Of a stretch of DNA of 64,000 bases, positions 51,770 to 61,069 are shown in pieces. The number at the start of each line of letters is the position of its first letter. Positions within the stretch are counted from its first letter, which is position 1. Source of the DNA: JADJNW01 sp964526645 (GTDB taxonomy: Bacteria; Bacteroidota; Bacteroidia; Chitinophagales; Saprospiraceae); contig CAZGJN010000016.1 in NCBI GenBank assembly GCA_964526645.1, positions 1 to 64,000 on the forward strand, in the 5' to 3' direction. Both the position numbers and the translations under genes were made by a program. The notes beneath the pieces are model-generated. The model was not told where the DNA came from, ran no database searches, and saw nothing but the letters and a program-made list of their open reading frames with translations.

Positions 51770-52576
51770 CTAATCTGTCCTAACAATGGGATCACCGATC
51801 CTAACCCAGGGTTCCTTATCATTTTCAATATCCCAGCAAACATTCATGCCAAACAAAATTTTGTGTTCGTTCAGGCGGTAGGTAGAAAGTGTACGGAGTG
51901 GTTCCTTGCCAAAGCTGGCTGTTTGCAGGTCAATCGTAGGTACTTGGCATCGAGCACAAGGCTTTACCGCCCGAAAATGGAGCTTTCCTATTGAAAAACG
52001 TTTCCAGGAATCCTCTTCAAATGGAACCCCTCCTGTGAAAACAAAATTTGGTCGAAAGCGATGAATCGTAATTTTATCTTGCAATCGAGCATTTAAGTCA
52101 TCAAAGGAAGCTTGCCCAATGATTAAAAAGGGATAGCCATCCGCAAAACTGACAATTTCACCAGTCTGGCTATACTTCAAATCCGTTTGCCTGTGGGTGC
52201 TTTCGGGCATGTACACCAACCGGCATTTTCTGCGCAAAGCCTCACTAAACCACTCATCCACTTGTTTATTCAGGGGTAGCGCCAAGCAGCGATCCTCCCA
52301 AACCTGAACAGGAATAGCGACTGGAGGCTCCTCTATTTGGAGTGGCAGGGCAAGTGTTTCCATACCCACTTTTTTGACAAACAGCAAATTATCCTTGATT
52401 TCTGTCTGAAAAAGTGTTAGCTCAGGGATTTCGCGTTGGGTGAAAAACACACCCAATTCATCCACCAGCATCCAGCGGCGGTCGTATTGTAAGCCGCGCG
52501 GTTCTACCCTGGCAGCCGGCAGCGCAATGCCACCGAGTGCTTTGATCGGGTAGATAAAAATTTCGCTCAGTAGCAT
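51770..52576 (-). CDS. MOSC domain protein with N-terminal MOSC beta-barrel
   Basis: 268 aa. The N-terminal domain (about 1-110: EIFIYPIKALGGIALPAARV, then RRWMLVDELGVFFTQRE) is the MOSC_N beta-barrel. The C-terminal MOSC domain has the conserved catalytic cysteine in AVKPCARCQVPTIDL. MOSC proteins move sulfur and reduce N-hydroxylated compounds using molybdenum cofactor. It lies in tandem with the Kazal lipoprotein gene upstream. Confidence 0.87.
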   Translation of the reverse strand: MLLSEIFIYPIKALGGIALPAARVEPRGLQYDRRWMLVDELGVFFTQREIPELTLFQTEIKDNLLFVKKVGMETLALPLQIEEPPVAIPVQVWEDRCLALPLNKQVDEWFSEALRRKCRLVYMPESTHRQTDLKYSQTGEIVSFADGYPFLIIGQASFDDLNARLQDKITIHRFRPNFVFTGGVPFEEDSWKRFSIGKLHFRAVKPCARCQVPTIDLQTASFGKEPLRTLSTYRLNEHKILFGMNVCWDIENDKEPWVRIGDPIVRTD

Positions 52577-52600
52577 CAGTTGTAAAATATTTTAAAATGT

Positions 52601-52837
52601 TTAATTCCCTTTGCAAGGTCTTTCCGTCCATTTGATCAAGCCTTCCCTTTGGGCGTAGCACTCGTTGGGGTAGGTCTTTCCGTCGCAGCCGCATACAGGC
52701 TTGTAGATTTCGATACAAACCATATCCGGATTTTTTTTAGCAGGATCAATGCAATTTTTATCTTTTGGAATCTGGTCACACGTTGCCGCTAAGCAGAGCA
52801 ATAGCAGCGATACCAGCAGAAAGAATATTTTTTTCAT
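52601..52837 (-). CDS. Kazal-type serine-protease-inhibitor-like lipoprotein
   Basis: 78 aa. A lipoprotein-like signal with LAATC lipobox (about residues 16-20) precedes a compact domain with CIEIYKPVCGCDGKTYPNEC, the Kazal hallmark CxxxYxxVCGxDGxTYxNxC. It would be tethered to the cell surface or periplasm and block a serine protease, but the target is unknown and inhibition is inferred from the fold only. Confidence 0.85.
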   Translation of the reverse strand: MKKIFFLLVSLLLLCLAATCDQIPKDKNCIDPAKKNPDMVCIEIYKPVCGCDGKTYPNECYAQREGLIKWTERPCKGN

Positions 52838-53041
52838 ATCGCGCTGTTTTTAGGCTGGAAAATAGTACATTTCAAGTGAAGCGGTAAGATTTTTGTTACA
52901 ATTTTTCCAATTTTTTGTTTTTAAATTGAAGAAAGCATAATTTTAAAGGTCTTTTTGTACTAATTTGCACCCCAAAAAAGTTTATTGTAAAAGATTGATT
53001 GTCATTTTATTACTGATACTAATTAAAACATTCAACATCCT

Positions 53042-55414
53042 ATGGAAATGAAAATCGGGAAAAAATGGATGCTTGCCCTGCTTTTAGCCGCGAGCTGCCT
53101 GCATGCTTCCGCCCAAAATAACTTCAAAGGCTATATGAAAAAAGCGGATAAAGAGTATGAATTGTTTAGGTTTCATTTAGCGATAGATTCCTACAAAGAT
53201 GCGATCAAAGAACGACCGAATGATGCCGAAGCACTGGGCAAATTGGCTGATTGCTACCGACACCTCAACCAGATGGAAGAAGCCGCCAAACAATACGCAA
53301 GAGCACTATCGCAAAAAGATGCTGATATTCTTTACAAGTTGCAATATGCCCACGTTTTGAAAGCACTGGGACAATATGACCAGGCAAAACGCTACTACGA
53401 TGAATATGCTGCAAAAAATCCGGTGGAAGGCAAACACTACTCGGAAAGCTGCAACTTTGCCAAAAACCAGCAAAATGCGCAAGCCACTTACACTGCCGTA
53501 GCTGAATTTGTGAGCTCAACGGCTTCTGATTTTGGCCCAGCCTTTTATGGCAAGGAGCAGGTGGTTTTTTCATCAGCTCGGACAGACATACAGCGGGTAC
53601 GTTCCGACAAAAGCGGCAACCAACTGTTTGTTGCCGGTATTGGGCGCAATGGCTACCTGGAAGCACCTTATTTTCTGAAAAGCGACCTTCGGAATGCTTT
53701 TAATGATGGTCCGCTGACTTTTAGCCCCGATGGAAGGCTGGTGGCTTATACCAAAAATAACTTTGTAGATGGCAAGCGCCACATTGCCAGCAGTGGTATG
53801 GAGCTGAGCATTTATACTGCCGAGATTAGCAATACAGGGGATTGGATCAACGAAAAACCTTTCCCTTTCAACGGTACGAATTATCAGGTTGGTTTTCCTA
53901 CTTTCTCACCGGATGGAAAAGCTTTGTATTTCGCTTCCAATCGCCCTGATGGCTTTGGAGGCTACGATATTTATGTCTCCTATCAAGCGGGTAATAGCTG
54001 GACTTTGCCCGAAAATCTGGGGCCTGTGGTGAATTCTCCTGGCAATGAAGTCACGCCTTTTTTTGATGGAACACAATTGTTTTTTTCTTCCGACTGGCAC
54101 TACGGCTTGGGCGGATATGACATCTTCCGGGCGGAGCAAGCCAACAACCGCTGGGCACGGGTTTTTCACCTTGGCAATGGGGTGAATTCTCCAAGAGACG
54201 ATTACGGCTTTATTTTTGACAGCTTCCGCAATTTGGGCTATCTGACCTCCAACCGCAGTGGCGGCAGGGGTAATGAGGATATTTACAAAGTGACTCGATC
54301 CGCTGACAATATTGTCTTAAAAATTATCAATGCTGCGGACGGCAATCCTGTTGCGAATGCGCTGATTGATTTTTCGGATTGTAGTGAAGGGGTCTTTCAG
54401 GCGGATGCCAAAGGGGTTTATACCTTCCAAGCGTTATCCGGCTTGGATTGCAGCGTATCTGTGAGGAAAGATGGTTACCTAAACAGTTATCTCCAGCTTT
54501 CTACCGCAGGCTTGCGCCAAAATCGGGAGTACACCATCACGCTCACGCGCATCGGCGATGATTACCTCGGCAGAGTGATTGGCTATAGTTCGCGTATTCC
54601 GGTGGAAGGGGTAAAGGTAATCGCTACTAACCAAATGACGACAAGCACCATGGAAACAGTGACGGATATAAACGGAGATTATGTCCTGGCACTCAGCCCT
54701 AATACGGTGTACGTGCTTCGTTATACCAGCCCCGGCTATCGGGATGTCAACCGCACGGTGCGCACTACGGATGGCATTGATCGCAATATCCTGGGGGTAA
54801 TGTCTATTGTTCCTTCCAATGTGAATATCAGCGATAATCCTCAAAATGTTAAAAATCCTTTAGACGATACCACAGAAAAAGGTGGCGGTATTACTATACC
54901 CAAAGGTTTTTCGGTGCAAGTTGCAGCTCTAAATGCACCCAATATGGATGGTTTTTCTGATCTGAAAAATTTCGGTAAAGTATATTACAAAAACGAAAAC
55001 TCGAAGTATAAAATTCGGGTGGGCGTATATGCTGATCGAGAAGAAGCGCTGCGAGTATTGTCTTTAGTGAAAAATCAGGGGTACAAAGGGGCTTTTATTG
55101 TCAATGAGGAAGGGAATTCCGAAACGACAACTGATCTGACCAAAAAAACAGGAAAAACGACTGCCTCAGGCAATAGCGGAAAGTATAAAGTGCAATTGGC
55201 TGCTTATAGCAATGTAAAATATTTTGACGACAGTAAAATACAAGGCTTAGGTACAATAGAAGAGCGTAAGAAAGGAAAGCTGATCGTGAAATACCTCGCT
55301 AATTTTGATACCCTGGCAGAAGCCCGCCAAGTCCTCAGTGAAGCCAAAGCTGCTGGATTCAAAGATGCTTATATCGTGGAAGACATCGGCGGCGAACTGA
55401 AAAAAGTAAATTAA
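53042..55414 (+). CDS. TPR/PD40-propeller/CarboxypepD_reg/SPOR envelope protein
   Basis: 790 aa. Signal peptide (1-24), TPR repeats (about 28-160: DADILYKLQYAHVLKALGQY), a PD40-type beta-propeller (about 165-425) with repeats such as FSPDGRLVAYTKN and FSPDGKALYFASNRPDGFGG, two CarboxypepD_reg-like sandwiches (about 425-505, 508-590), then two SPOR repeats (about 628-700 and 715-790: GFSVQVAALNAPNMDGFSDL, KYKVQLAAYSNVKYF). SPOR binds denuded peptidoglycan. TPR-propeller-CarboxypepD order is that of type IX secretion PorE-like proteins, which usually end in OmpA; here the cell-wall binder is SPOR. Confidence 0.87.
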   Translation: MEMKIGKKWMLALLLAASCLHASAQNNFKGYMKKADKEYELFRFHLAIDSYKDAIKERPNDAEALGKLADCYRHLNQMEEAAKQYARALSQKDADILYKLQYAHVLKALGQYDQAKRYYDEYAAKNPVEGKHYSESCNFAKNQQNAQATYTAVAEFVSSTASDFGPAFYGKEQVVFSSARTDIQRVRSDKSGNQLFVAGIGRNGYLEAPYFLKSDLRNAFNDGPLTFSPDGRLVAYTKNNFVDGKRHIASSGMELSIYTAEISNTGDWINEKPFPFNGTNYQVGFPTFSPDGKALYFASNRPDGFGGYDIYVSYQAGNSWTLPENLGPVVNSPGNEVTPFFDGTQLFFSSDWHYGLGGYDIFRAEQANNRWARVFHLGNGVNSPRDDYGFIFDSFRNLGYLTSNRSGGRGNEDIYKVTRSADNIVLKIINAADGNPVANALIDFSDCSEGVFQADAKGVYTFQALSGLDCSVSVRKDGYLNSYLQLSTAGLRQNREYTITLTRIGDDYLGRVIGYSSRIPVEGVKVIATNQMTTSTMETVTDINGDYVLALSPNTVYVLRYTSPGYRDVNRTVRTTDGIDRNILGVMSIVPSNVNISDNPQNVKNPLDDTTEKGGGITIPKGFSVQVAALNAPNMDGFSDLKNFGKVYYKNENSKYKIRVGVYADREEALRVLSLVKNQGYKGAFIVNEEGNSETTTDLTKKTGKTTASGNSGKYKVQLAAYSNVKYFDDSKIQGLGTIEERKKGKLIVKYLANFDTLAEARQVLSEAKAAGFKDAYIVEDIGGELKKVN

Positions 55415-55432
55415 GCATCAACTGGAATGGAT

Positions 55433-55480
55433 AAAATCAGGAGACATGATATTTTGTATCTATGCCTCCTGATTTTTTTT
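55433..55480 (+). terminator. Terminator between the SPOR gene and ald
   Basis: AAAATCAGGAG (55433-55443) pairs with CTCCTGATTTT (55466-55476), then more T. It lies between two convergent genes and may serve both. Confidence 0.8.
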
Positions 55481-56591
55481 ACAAAAACTGCTCAACGCTT
55501 TCAAAAGGCAAGTTAAACGCCTCTGCTACGCCCTGATAGACCACTTTCCCCTTTACCACATTCAGTCCTGCTTTCAGGGAGGGATTATCTGTGCATGCCT
55601 TTTGCCAACCCTTGCTCGCCAGTTCAATGGCATAGGGCAATGTCGCATTGGTCAATGCAATGGTAGAAGTATAAGGCACAGCACCCGGCATATTGGCTAC
55701 GCAATAATGCACTACGTCATCAATGATGTAAGTCGGATTGGCGTGTGTGGTAGGTGTGCAAGTTTCAATACAACCCCCTTGATCCACCGCTACATCCACC
55801 AGCACCGTTCCCGGGCGCATGATTTTTAGCATATCACGAGTAATTAGTTTCGGGGCTTTTGCGCCTGGAATTAATACCGCCCCTATGATCAGATCAGAAT
55901 CTTGGATATGTTTCCGAATATTATATTCATTTGAATACAAAGTCGTCACATTGGCGGGCATAATGTCTGATAAATAACGCAAGCGAGTTAAATTCACATC
56001 CATGATGATCACCTGCGCACCCAAGCCTGCAGCCATTTTAGCAGCTTGCGTACCAACGATGCCACCGCCCAAAATCAATACTTTACCCGGAGTCACCCCT
56101 GGCACCCCGCCAAGCAATACACCCCGCCCTTTTATAGGTTTTTCTAAGTATTTGGCACCTTCTTGTATTGCCATACGCCCTGCTACTTCTGACATGGGCA
56201 CCAACAGTGGCAGACTGCGATCCGGCAACTCCACTGTTTCATAAGCCAAACAGACGGCATCGCTTTCGATCATCGCGTGCGTTAGGGGTTCATAAGAAGC
56301 AAAGTGAAAATAAGTGAACACCAACTGGTCTTTTTTTACCAATTTGTACTCCAACTGAATAGGCTCCTTCACCTTCATGATCATCTCTGCGATCTGATAG
56401 ACCTCCTCGATGGTAGGCAAAATGGTCGCGCCAGCAGCGGCATACTCCTCATCACTAAAACCACTACCTTCTCCGGCAGTGGACTGTACATACATCTTGT
56501 GCCCGCGTTTTTTTAGTTCAAAAACACCCGCAGGTGTAAGCGCTACCCGATTTTCATTGTCTTTGATTTCTTTTGGAACACCGATCACCAT
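55479..56591 (-). CDS. ald: Alanine dehydrogenase
   Basis: 370 aa, normal length. N-terminal IGVPKEIKDNENRVALTPAG, catalytic lysine/histidine region TYFHFASYEPLTHAM, NAD loop LILGGGIVGTQAAKMAAGLG and VDVAVDQGGCIETCTPTTHA. It interconverts L-alanine and pyruvate with NAD and ammonia. A -7 box lies at 56719-56726, giving a leader of about 120 bases that carries a 14-bp-spaced repeat. Confidence 0.95.
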   Translation of the reverse strand: MVIGVPKEIKDNENRVALTPAGVFELKKRGHKMYVQSTAGEGSGFSDEEYAAAGATILPTIEEVYQIAEMIMKVKEPIQLEYKLVKKDQLVFTYFHFASYEPLTHAMIESDAVCLAYETVELPDRSLPLLVPMSEVAGRMAIQEGAKYLEKPIKGRGVLLGGVPGVTPGKVLILGGGIVGTQAAKMAAGLGAQVIIMDVNLTRLRYLSDIMPANVTTLYSNEYNIRKHIQDSDLIIGAVLIPGAKAPKLITRDMLKIMRPGTVLVDVAVDQGGCIETCTPTTHANPTYIIDDVVHYCVANMPGAVPYTSTIALTNATLPYAIELASKGWQKACTDNPSLKAGLNVVKGKVVYQGVAEAFNLPFESVEQFL

Positions 56592-56674
56592 ATTTCTTTG
56601 TTTTTATTCAGTTAGAAAAATTGCTAAGACGTTAGAAATTAGACCTTAGAAAGTGTTTGGATAGGAGAACAGTA

Positions 56675-56699
56675 TCTAAAACCTATCGTCTAAAACCTA
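56675..56699 (+). repeat. Direct repeat TCTAAAACCTA x2, 14-base spacing
   Basis: Two perfect 11-base copies at 56675-56685 and 56689-56699. The spacing is twice 7, as in the other heptad arrays. Confidence 0.8.
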
Positions 56700-56718
56700 A
56701 AATCTTAAAAAAACTGGG

Positions 56719-56726
56719 CAAAAATA
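56719..56726 (-). promoter_or_regulatory. -7 box (TATTTTTG) for ald
   Basis: Exact TAnnTTTG on the minus strand, 127 bases upstream of the ald start. Confidence 0.45.
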
Positions 56727-56848
56727 AGAAATCCTTTCCGATTCCATGCAAAATAAAAAAGCCCGTGGATCGCACGAGCAAGGGAAAAACGAAATCTTAA
56801 TTTTTTAACCTAAACTGATTATCATACGCCAATTTTTGTGCCAAAAAA

Positions 56849-56884
56849 GAAAAGGACTTTGAGGAAAGCCCAAAGCCCTTTTTT
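56849..56884 (-). terminator. Terminator of the lipoprotein gene 56962-57783
   Basis: On the minus strand AAGGGCTTTGGG and CAAAGTCCTT pair imperfectly, followed by TTCTTTTTTG. The spacer to ald holds nothing else of note besides the ald promoter and its repeat. Confidence 0.6.
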
Positions 56885-56961
56885 CTTATCACTAAAATTC
56901 TAACTATCAATTAATTATAAAACTCGCGTTTCTACTTCACCTTTCACAAAGAGCGCTTGTT

Positions 56962-57783
56962 TTATCGTCTCCACCATGATTCAATCCGAATAACTTTCGT
57001 CTCGCCGTTTGGTAGGGTTACTTGTGCTCGGTTGTCGCAGTTATCACCACCAAAGCCATAGTCAATTGTAGCAGTATTGCCATTTCTTGTCACTTCGCGG
57101 ATACCATTTACAACCCATGGGCAAGCCTTAGGTTTGATCAGCGGTTCAACGATTTGAGCGCTGAAAGACACACCGTTGCGGTTTGTACCAGAAGAAGAAC
57201 CTTCGATCTTCACCACGTCGTCAAACATTCTTGGGGTATCGGCACCAGCGATCAGAGTGAAAGTGTGTTCTGCCTGCCAGGTAGCTACGTCGCCGTCTGG
57301 GTAAGTGATCGTGTGGTTAAAGCCGCGTGTAAAAGAAGCATTGCCATTATTCACCAATGTAGTAGTACCTTCAAGTTTTGCACCATCCACATAATAATCT
57401 ACAAAAGTGATGGTACGAGTAGCACCGGGTTCGTTCAAACGAGCAGACTGCACGATTACGATTTTACCACTTTTTTCTCTGCCCCGTGGAGAAGTACAGC
57501 CGTCGCCATAGTCCAGTGTAATGGTTTTAGGAAAGACATCACCTGCGGGTTCTATTGTTTTTACAGGGCATTCTTCACGCACTTCCACTTCTCCGGTCAA
57601 ACCTTCTTCCAGAATTTCTTCCACTTCATCTTCAGCGTCCAGCACCAAGTCTTCTGCGGCATTCAAATCTTCACTTGAAACGATATTCTCGTCAGTAATT
57701 GTTACTTCATCTTCCTTATTACAAGCGGTGAATGTGATAGTAAGGGCCAAAAAGGCAATTGCAAAGAACCAGAACTTTTTCAT
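56962..57783 (-). CDS. Lipoprotein of unknown function
   Basis: 273 aa. Signal peptide with lipobox ITFTAC. Residues about 25-65 are very acidic (EDLVLDAEDEVEEILEEGL). The rest (about 70-270) is beta-rich with patterns TITLDYGDGCTSPRGREKSG and ATIDYGFGGDNCDNRAQV that look like a duplicated strand-turn unit, each containing a DYG..C motif. I do not recognise the family. It has its own terminator and no operon partner. Confidence 0.72.
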   Translation of the reverse strand: MKKFWFFAIAFLALTITFTACNKEDEVTITDENIVSSEDLNAAEDLVLDAEDEVEEILEEGLTGEVEVREECPVKTIEPAGDVFPKTITLDYGDGCTSPRGREKSGKIVIVQSARLNEPGATRTITFVDYYVDGAKLEGTTTLVNNGNASFTRGFNHTITYPDGDVATWQAEHTFTLIAGADTPRMFDDVVKIEGSSSGTNRNGVSFSAQIVEPLIKPKACPWVVNGIREVTRNGNTATIDYGFGGDNCDNRAQVTLPNGETKVIRIESWWRR

Positions 57784-58005
57784 CGTAGATTTAATTTTTT
57801 TTCGGTTAAAAAATAATGAATACTATTGGGGATTAAAATTTGCGCACAATTTCAAATCCATTTGATCAACACTTGATTTTTTTATTTATATCATTTTGTT
57901 GACAATCCATAGACTGAGCCAAATACAAAAGGTTTAATCTGGGTTTAAAAAAAAATTAAAAAAATTTCTTTCCCTTCTGTCATACCGATGCAAGCTGCGA
58001 GTTCC

Positions 58006-58013
58006 TATATTTG
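58006..58013 (+). promoter_or_regulatory. -7 box (TATATTTG) for pyrR-pyrB
   Basis: Exact TAnnTTTG whose last base is four bases before the ATG at 58018, so transcription would begin close to the start codon. Confidence 0.5.
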
Positions 58014-58017
58014 CCCT

Positions 58018-58563
58018 ATGAGCGAAGGACGGATCATATTGACCCAAGAGCGATTTGCGCTTACGATTGAACGGTTGTGCCAGCAACTGATCGAAAAGTA
58101 TGACGATTTAGACAATACCTGCCTGGTTGGTATCCAGACCGGTGGCGTGGTACTTTCTCAACGGCTTTGCAACAGAATACAGCAAATACTAAATATTCCT
58201 GCTATCGAAAGCGGCAAACTGGATATTACTTTTTATCGCGATGACTTCCGCCGCCGTGACAAGCCTTTAGCCCCCAGTGCTACAGAAATGAATTTTCTGG
58301 TGGAAGATAAGCACGTGGTGCTGGTGGATGATGTGCTATACACAGGGCGCACCACGCAGGCGGCACTCACCGCACTCAACCATTTCGGCCGCCCCCGATC
58401 CGTGGAACTGCTGGTGATGGTGGATCGGCGCTTCAACCGCCATCTGCCGGTGCAACCCGATTTTGTAGGAATCATCGTAGATGCGCTCGATGAAGCTTAT
58501 GTACGAGTAGAATGGCAGGAAGAAACCGGAGAAGACCGAATTTTGCTTTTTGCAGACCAATAA
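58018..58563 (+). CDS. pyrR: PyrR (uracil phosphoribosyltransferase / pyr regulator)
   Basis: 181 aa from ATG 58018. The PRPP motif HVVLVDDVLYTGRTTQAALT is at about residues 99-118 and GIQTGGVVLSQRLCNRI near 45. PyrR acts on uracil plus PRPP and in Bacillota binds pyr mRNA; RNA regulation in Bacteroidota is not demonstrated and no attenuator hairpin is visible before this gene. It is followed by pyrB after 21 bases, so the pair forms an operon. Confidence 0.93.
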   Translation: MSEGRIILTQERFALTIERLCQQLIEKYDDLDNTCLVGIQTGGVVLSQRLCNRIQQILNIPAIESGKLDITFYRDDFRRRDKPLAPSATEMNFLVEDKHVVLVDDVLYTGRTTQAALTALNHFGRPRSVELLVMVDRRFNRHLPVQPDFVGIIVDALDEAYVRVEWQEETGEDRILLFADQ

Positions 58564-58584
58564 TAGGCTGGCAGCTAACACAAT

Positions 58585-59517
58585 ATGAGCATAACACGAC
58601 AACTGACTACGAAACACTTACTGGGTATCAAATACCTTACACCGGAAGATATCCAACTTATCTTTGAAACGGCAGACAGCTTCAAGGAGGTGATTAATCG
58701 CCCTATCAAAAAAGTCCCTTCCCTGCGCGACATTACCATCGTCAATCTCTTTTTTGAGGATTCTACTCGAACGCGCATTTCCTTTGAACTGGCTGAAAAA
58801 CGCCTCTCGGCGGATGTACTCAACTTTTCCGCTGCGGCTTCTTCGGTAAAAAAAGGCGAAACCCTGCTCGATACCGTCAACAATATTCTCTCCATGAAGG
58901 TGGATATGGTCGTGATGCGCCATCCTGCACCCGGAGCCCCTCATTTTCTGGCGCGACACATTGATGCCAATATCATCAACGCAGGCGACGGTACCCACGA
59001 GCACCCCACACAGGCACTCTTGGATGCTTATTCCATTCGTGAAAAACTTGGCGATTTGCAGGGCAAAAAAATAGCAATCTTCGGCGATATCCTACACTCC
59101 CGGGTGGCTTTGAGCAATATCTTCTGCCTGCAGAAACTCGGTGCGGAGGTTACCGTTTGCGGCCCCCCGACACTCATCCCCAAACATATCCACGAACTGG
59201 GCGTGCACGTTTCCTACGATGTCTCTAAAACCCTTTTGTGGTGCGATGTAGCCAACATCCTTCGCATTCAATTAGAACGCCAGGACATCAAATACTTCCC
59301 CTCCTTGCGGGAATATGCGCAGTATTTTGGCATCAATAAAGCTTTGCTCGACAAACTACGGAAGCCCATCCTCATCATGCACCCTGGCCCTATCAATCGC
59401 GGAGTAGAAATCACCAGCGAAGTAGCGGATTCAGCGCATTCCATCATCCTTCAGCAGGTAGAAAACGGTGTAGCAGTGCGCATGGCAGTACTGTACTTAT
59501 TGGCGGCAAGGGGGTAA
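58585..59517 (+). CDS. pyrB: Aspartate carbamoyltransferase catalytic subunit
   Basis: 310 aa. Signature carbamoyl-phosphate site FFEDSTRTRISFELAEKRLS, then HPTQALLDAYSIRE and a C-terminal PILIMHPGPINRGVEITSEV. It makes N-carbamoyl-L-aspartate, the first committed step of pyrimidine synthesis. No pyrI regulatory subunit is adjacent. Expression with pyrR fits a small pyrimidine operon. Confidence 0.96.
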   Translation: MSITRQLTTKHLLGIKYLTPEDIQLIFETADSFKEVINRPIKKVPSLRDITIVNLFFEDSTRTRISFELAEKRLSADVLNFSAAASSVKKGETLLDTVNNILSMKVDMVVMRHPAPGAPHFLARHIDANIINAGDGTHEHPTQALLDAYSIREKLGDLQGKKIAIFGDILHSRVALSNIFCLQKLGAEVTVCGPPTLIPKHIHELGVHVSYDVSKTLLWCDVANILRIQLERQDIKYFPSLREYAQYFGINKALLDKLRKPILIMHPGPINRGVEITSEVADSAHSIILQQVENGVAVRMAVLYLLAARG

Positions 59518-59619
59518 TCGTTCAAAATGGGCGGGTACGATTTTGTAAATCTTTACAGATGTGCAAAATCTGAAAGGTGAAACTCTAATTTCATCGTGAA
59601 TTAAATTTTATAAGCTGGC

Positions 59620-59644
59620 CTGGCGCATTTCTAAAATGTGCCAG
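59620..59644 (+). terminator. Hairpin related to the one at 2361-2391
   Basis: CTGGCGCATTT and AAATGTGCCAG pair with loop CTA and one G-T wobble, 102 bases after the pyrB stop. No T-run follows, so termination is uncertain. Confidence 0.55.
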
Positions 59645-59903
59645 ACTTGGAAAGATTCCTAAATCTTTATTCAACAACTACATTCGTATGCACTAATTAG
59701 CTACTGATTATAAATACATTAGCCTATTGGAGACTCAACTTATTGGCTTATTGATTTAAAAAAGCATAAAAAATATCCCTTCGTAATAATATTATTGTTA
59801 TATTTGGTTCTATCCTTTACATCCCTACTTATTCGTTTCTATAACACCCAAACAAGAAGAGGCTACTAACAGATTCCACCAGCAAATCATTCAAATAGAC
59901 TTT

Positions 59904-59928
59904 GCTTTACGTCAAGTAAAGCTGTTTT
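59904..59928 (+). terminator. Terminator-like hairpin before the WYL gene
   Basis: GCTTTAC and GTAAAGC form a 7-bp stem around GTCAA, followed by TGTTTTGTT. Confidence 0.45.
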
Positions 59929-60037
59929 GTTAATACCTAAATAGGCGAACAAGAAAATATGCCATGCAGCAGCAAAGAGGTAACTCACATAAATAGTTGG
60001 TCATAATTGTATCTGCTATCAAAATAAAAAGGATACC

Positions 60038-60961
60038 ATGAAAAGAACGGAAAAAGAATACACTACCAAAGTCCGATTGCTCCGCATCCAGCGGGCATTG
60101 CTCGAACGCCCTTTTGGTTATACCAAACAGCAATTGGCTGACCGCTACAATACACACCCCGATACCATCAAAAAAGACTTTCAAGCCTTTCGAGAAGCGG
60201 GCTTTGAAATTACCCACAATGAAAAATATTGCTACGGCTTCACCGTGGATAAACCCTTGGAAGAGCTCAAAGATTTACTCCATTTTTCAGAAAAAGACCA
60301 AGAATTATTATTAGAAGCTATCGGGCGGCTGGGCGATCACGACTCCAGCGTCGAAAAACTCAAGCGCAAAATCGTCTCCATCTACGACTATGCACGCCTC
60401 GGCAATGCTTTTCTGCGCAAACCCTACCTCAGCAAAGTGGACCTGCTCGAACAAGCCAAACGCGAACAACGCCAGGTCATCCTACTCGATTATCATTCCT
60501 CCAATAGCAATAAAGTGAGCGACCGCCGGGTAGAACCCTTTCACCCCGATCCTTCTGATGACATTTTGCACGCTTTCGACGTGGATATAGGCGAACTGCG
60601 GCACTTTCGCATTTCCCGCATCACCCGTATTCAGGTCACCGCCGATCCCTGGGCTTATGAAACCCTGCACCGCGTGATTGCCACCGACCCCTTTCGCATC
60701 GTGGACAACCAGCAGGTCTCCGTGCACCTGCGGCTGCGGGTAGGTGCCAAGAACGAACTCGTAGAGCGATTTCCGCTCACACAAGCCTACATCCAGCCCG
60801 CTCAAGAAAAAGATGTCTATGATTTTCAATGCAAAGTGAATCACAAATTTTATGGATTGACCAACTTCATTCTCGGCTTTCACCACCAAATTGTGGAAGT
60901 TCTACAACCTGAATCCTTGCTGGAGCATCTGCAAGAACAAGTAAAAAGTATGAAATTTTAA
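60038..60961 (+). CDS. WYL-domain transcriptional regulator
   Basis: 307 aa. An N-terminal winged helix-turn-helix (about 8-65: GYTKQQLADRYNTHPDTIKK) is followed by a WYL domain (about 130-230) with QVILLDYHSSNSNKVSDRRV and EPFHPDPSDDILHAFDVDIG, and a WCX-like C-terminal extension (about 235-307). WYL proteins sense ligands, often nucleotides or nucleic acid ends, and many regulate defence loci. Its position just before cas6 on the same strand suggests control of this CRISPR-Cas operon. Confidence 0.88.
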   Translation: MKRTEKEYTTKVRLLRIQRALLERPFGYTKQQLADRYNTHPDTIKKDFQAFREAGFEITHNEKYCYGFTVDKPLEELKDLLHFSEKDQELLLEAIGRLGDHDSSVEKLKRKIVSIYDYARLGNAFLRKPYLSKVDLLEQAKREQRQVILLDYHSSNSNKVSDRRVEPFHPDPSDDILHAFDVDIGELRHFRISRITRIQVTADPWAYETLHRVIATDPFRIVDNQQVSVHLRLRVGAKNELVERFPLTQAYIQPAQEKDVYDFQCKVNHKFYGLTNFILGFHHQIVEVLQPESLLEHLQEQVKSMKF

Positions 60962-61069
60962 AAAAAAACAAAAAATTTGGAGGGGTGGGGACGTAGATAC
61001 ATGGGCTTCCCCCTAATCTTTGCAAAAACAAAACAACGGCACATTGAACCATCAGCAAATCGAATCCAT

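Larger units (their letters stand above)
59518..60037. other. 520-bp spacer before the CRISPR locus, no gene seen
   Basis: Holds two hairpins (59620-59644 and 59904-59928) and a TATATTTG box at 59799-59806 that may serve the WYL gene. No repeat array, spacer pattern, tRNA or coding frame was seen. Confidence 0.7.
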
